Source: Allium sativum | Taxonomy: Eukaryota; Streptophyta; Magnoliopsida; Asparagales; Amaryllidaceae | Assembly: GCA_030737875.1 (NCBI GenBank) | Contig: CM060922.1 | Location: 760,193,603 to 760,257,602 of the forward strand | Reading direction: 5' to 3' | Length of the DNA: 64,000 nucleotides | Part shown: positions 60,865 through 64,000 of the stretch, piece after piece | Position numbering within the stretch: position 1 is the first letter of the stretch | How the letters are laid out: each line of letters begins with the position of its first letter | Position numbers and translations under genes: made by a program | The notes under the pieces: model-generated | The model's database searches: none | What the model was told of the DNA's origin: nothing | Seen by the model: only the letters and a program-made list of their open reading frames with translations

Positions 60865-60876
60865 TGGTATCCGAGC
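60865..60876 (+). promoter_or_regulatory. Primer-binding site remnant of the E family
   Basis: TGGTATCCGAGC, one mismatch to the initiator-Met site, two bases after the LTR end, as in C, R and F. At the equivalent point of copy 1 only ATCAGAGC remains (31241-31248). Confidence 0.7.
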
Positions 60877-63290
60877 TCGAGTGACCCTTGGATCGTCAGG
60901 GCCAGTCCACACGAAGTGGATTAAAATGCTTGAGCAATACATTTCCCCGCCCTATGGGGCGTAAACTGGTCATATATCGAACAAACCATCCATCGACACC
61001 GTAGTGACTGATATAACCGAGCCGCCTCACTTTCCATCATCCACATAAGTAAAAATGTCTGTGCTTCATACCATGACGCCACTCCTAGCTAGAAGGAAAT
61101 GCATGTCCTCCCTGAAGTCCTCTCCCGTTTCTGGTTCATATACGGGGTGTGAGGCTCGCGAATTAACGCCATACACAAAGCTATGCTATATTAAAGCCAT
61201 GCTTTGATCATCAACCACAAGGCTCTGCTTTTCAACAAAAGCCTTGATCACCGCATCTCAGCATGCCACATTGACAATTCACACCATGCGACTGATGTCT
61301 ATCGATATATAACCTCTAAGCTCGTACGTCTTAGAGAAGGGTGTTAAACAAGAGAATAAATTCTCCGCCACCAAACAGATATATATTTAATAGAGATCAA
61401 TCAATACTGAATAAAATCCAATGTCAGACACACATCCATTTACAAGTTCGTTCTGGGTCTGAACGAAACCGGTGGCACCTTAATCCTCGTCCCTTATGTC
61501 CAATATAAGAGAGAGGCCCTCGCATATACGGTCGATCTCCAAGTACGTCTGGACGATCACCACTTATTACCTTATCTTGGGATTCCTCCCAATCAAGACA
61601 TTAGTAATCATCCAAAGGATGTGAAGATCTCCGGTCTTCAACCACCGTCTTCATCCTTTGACTTTTGATCGTCGATCAATTATTTGAAATTAGAATTAGC
61701 TCAGCCTTTTCAAATAATCCACGCATAGAATTCAAATAAATTCTTTCTATGGTTAAACTACTCGACATCCACATTTCAGTTCATTAGTATAATTTTCATG
61801 TCAAATACATCTAACCATCAAAATACCAGATAAACCAAGCAAAATCGGTTTATCTCCATTCCACATCTTTTAAAATATTTTAAAACGATTTTTCACTATT
61901 TTTATTTATTTAAAAATAGTCCATTTCCATCGAATGACGGTTCAGGTAATTCGATGGCCCTAACGTTGCCCTCGTTCATATTTGATTTAAACATTTCGAA
62001 AAATCTAATCGTTGGATCTTAATGAATTTTATATCTTTGGAAAGATCTTTCCAAAGCGGATCCAAAAGTTCCGGTTTCGAGAAAATCCGACGGTCGGATC
62101 TCCCGTAATAATCGTTTAAAATTACGATTTCAAAACCCAAACTGCAGCGTCATTATTCATTTTATTTTAATTATATATATATATATAAATATAATTCATT
62201 TTGGCGCTGTTTTTTGTCAGATTTGATTTAAACATTTCATGCAATCTAACCGTTGGATCTCAACAAATTTTATATCGTTGGAAAGATATTTTCAAAGTGA
62301 ACCCAATGGTTTCAGTTTCGGGAAAATCCGATGGTCTGATTTCTCGGTATAATCGTTTAAAATCACGATTCCAAAACACAAACTGCAGTGTCGTTATTCG
62401 TTTTATTTTAATTATTTATTTTTATATATAAATATAATTTATTCAACGATTTCTAAACCGTTTTCACTTCAAAATTTTGGCTAACGCCTTTAAATTTCGA
62501 AAAATTTCACCATAACTTCCTTTGCGTGGGAGGGGTTTGGAAATTTATTGGGCCGCATTAGGTACCCAAAAAATCCAGTATAAGCAAACACAATTTTTAG
62601 TGTCTTATCTCTGCCCGAGGGAGTGTGTAAAATTACTCCAGAGATAAATCTCGTCACCTCGTCCAGTGTTGAAAAATAAATAATCCATGTGTCGTATCTA
62701 ATAACTAGAGAGACGTGATTATTGTCAATTCTACACCCATGTGGGGTTTTTATTTAATCTGGCAATTTACTGTTATATTTATTTTGTCCAAATCAGTCCT
62801 TAGTTCAACCTGTAATTCAATCAACGCCATACGAACATCTCGCTCGTATGGTAATCTCAACCTCGTCACACAAGCCCCAAATGCTTATATGGAATATGAT
62901 ATGCTATGAAATCAATAGTTCGTCTTCGGTTCAACCTAAAATATAGTCATCTCTATACAAGCGTCTCGCTTGTATGGTAATTCCAACCTCATCACATAAG
63001 CTCCAAATGCTTATCTGGTATATGATAGAGTAAGCTATCTTCACGAAGTATGCCATGCAGTGTAGTTCAAAATTAATTGTTACTATTCTATGGTGTTGTT
63101 TATAATCTCACACAGAATAACTAGCACACCGCATCCAATGGCATTCACATGAGTTGATATATAAATAAAATTATGGCGCATCCAACTCATTAAGGTTTAC
63201 CTATTTGTCGGGCATGAAAATAAATTCTTTACTCAACAGCAAATCCATTTACCTACTCAGTACATGTATATATGTGCATATCTAAGCTAA
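60877..63290 (+). repeat. E-family non-coding block, copy 2
   Basis: Matches 31249-33640 with scattered changes; the MSA-like site and the duplicated hairpin cassette (about 62811-63026) are kept. Stems at 62828-62850 (CATACGA/TCGTATG) and about 62954-62976 (TATACAAGCG/CGCTTGTAT) remain paired. No gene. Confidence 0.7.
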
Positions 63291-63790
63291 AAATAATATT
63301 TTTAGCTAATCAATATTTATTTCTATACATGATGATTTTTGACACTTCATATACATGTTAAAAATATTCTTTTCAATCAATAAATATTTATTTCAACCTT
63401 TGGTTATTTTTAACAGTTCATATACATGTTAAAAAATTTATTTTCAATCAACAAATATTTATTTCAACCTTTGGTTATTTTTAACAGTTCATATACATGT
63501 TAAAAATATTATTTTCAATCAAAAAATATTTATTTCAACCTTTGGTTATTTTTAACAGTTCATACATCCAATAAAAATGTTTTTTTATCGTTAAAACAAT
63601 TTATTTCAAACATGAATATTTTTAGTGATTCATATATACAATAAAAATGTTATTTTTATCGTTCAAACAATTGATTTCAAACATGAATATTTTTAGTGAT
63701 CCATATATACAATAAAAATGATATTTTTATCGTTTAAACAATTTATTTCAAACAAGAATATTTTATATACTTCATACATATAATAAAAAT
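63291..63790. repeat. AT-rich minisatellite, second array (short)
   Basis: Same ~72-bp units as 33641-34690, about seven copies. It stops abruptly after AATAAAAAT at 63790. Confidence 0.8.
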
Positions 63791-64000
63791 GTCCATTTCC
63801 ATCGAACGACGTTTTAGGTCATTCGATGGCCCCCGCGCTGCTCTCGTCCAAATTTGATTTAAATATTTCGAAAAATCTAACCGTTGGATCTTAATGAATT
63901 TTATATCTTTCGAAAGATCTTTCCAAAGCGGATCCAAAGGATCCAGTTTTGGGAAAATCCGACGGTTGGATCTCCCGTAATAATCGTTTAAAATTGCGAT
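63791..64000 (+). repeat. E-family block, third partial copy
   Basis: From GTCCATTTCC it repeats 32295-32503 and is closer to that copy (GTTTTAGGTCATTCGATGGC) than to the neighbouring copy at 61920. It runs off the window. Confidence 0.8.

Overview
The window is plant nuclear DNA made almost entirely of transposable elements. It shows large nested Ty3/gypsy LTR retrotransposons with about 3 kb LTRs, initiator-Met tRNA primer sites, a chromodomain-like tail on the integrase, and a CACTA DNA transposon. I see no intact ordinary host gene, no rRNA or tRNA gene and no CRISPR array. The species cannot be named from this sequence. A large, repeat-rich plant genome is the reasonable reading.

Layout. 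(1) 1-8032: element A (+), a decayed Ty3 chromovirus (Tekay/Del-like), entered after its 5' LTR. (2) 8033-27547: element B, with LTRs of about 4.3 kb around an internal region of only about 0.6 kb without coding. A sits in its 5' LTR. Element R (14256-25528, minus strand, TSD ACATA) sits in its 3' LTR. (3) 27548-30386: remnant of another LTR in minus orientation. (4) 30387-35426, 38925-39538 and 59662-64000: an old non-coding repeat family (here 'E'), with LTR-end fragments in both orientations, primer-site remnants, an internal block present two to three times, and an AT-rich minisatellite. (5) 35427-38924: a non-autonomous CACTA element (TSD GAT) with candidate spliced exons. (6) 39539-59661: element C (+, TSD GTCTC), the best-preserved gag-pol. 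It is split inside integrase by element F (46279-54809, minus), a young deletion derivative whose two LTRs differ by about four substitutions.

How the parts work together. A, R and C encode the same set in the same order: gag with zinc knuckles, DSGA protease, reverse transcriptase, RNase H, integrase, chromodomain. F keeps only LTRs, primer site, gag start, pol tail and PPT, so it would need proteins supplied by a relative. All gag-pol copies carry stops, frameshifts or lost catalytic residues, so none looks autonomous now.

The most interesting signal is not coding. Each LTR carries a tandem pair of roughly 90-bp modules that fold into long hairpins. The stem sequences change between copies while pairing is kept. 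Further pairing-conserved structures lie just before the polypurine tract (a TTCG-loop-CGAA hairpin), in the 3' UTR (a palindrome identical in four elements), in the A LTR (four hairpins) and in the E family. Together they suggest structured RNA or DNA modules under selection in this retrotransposon lineage.
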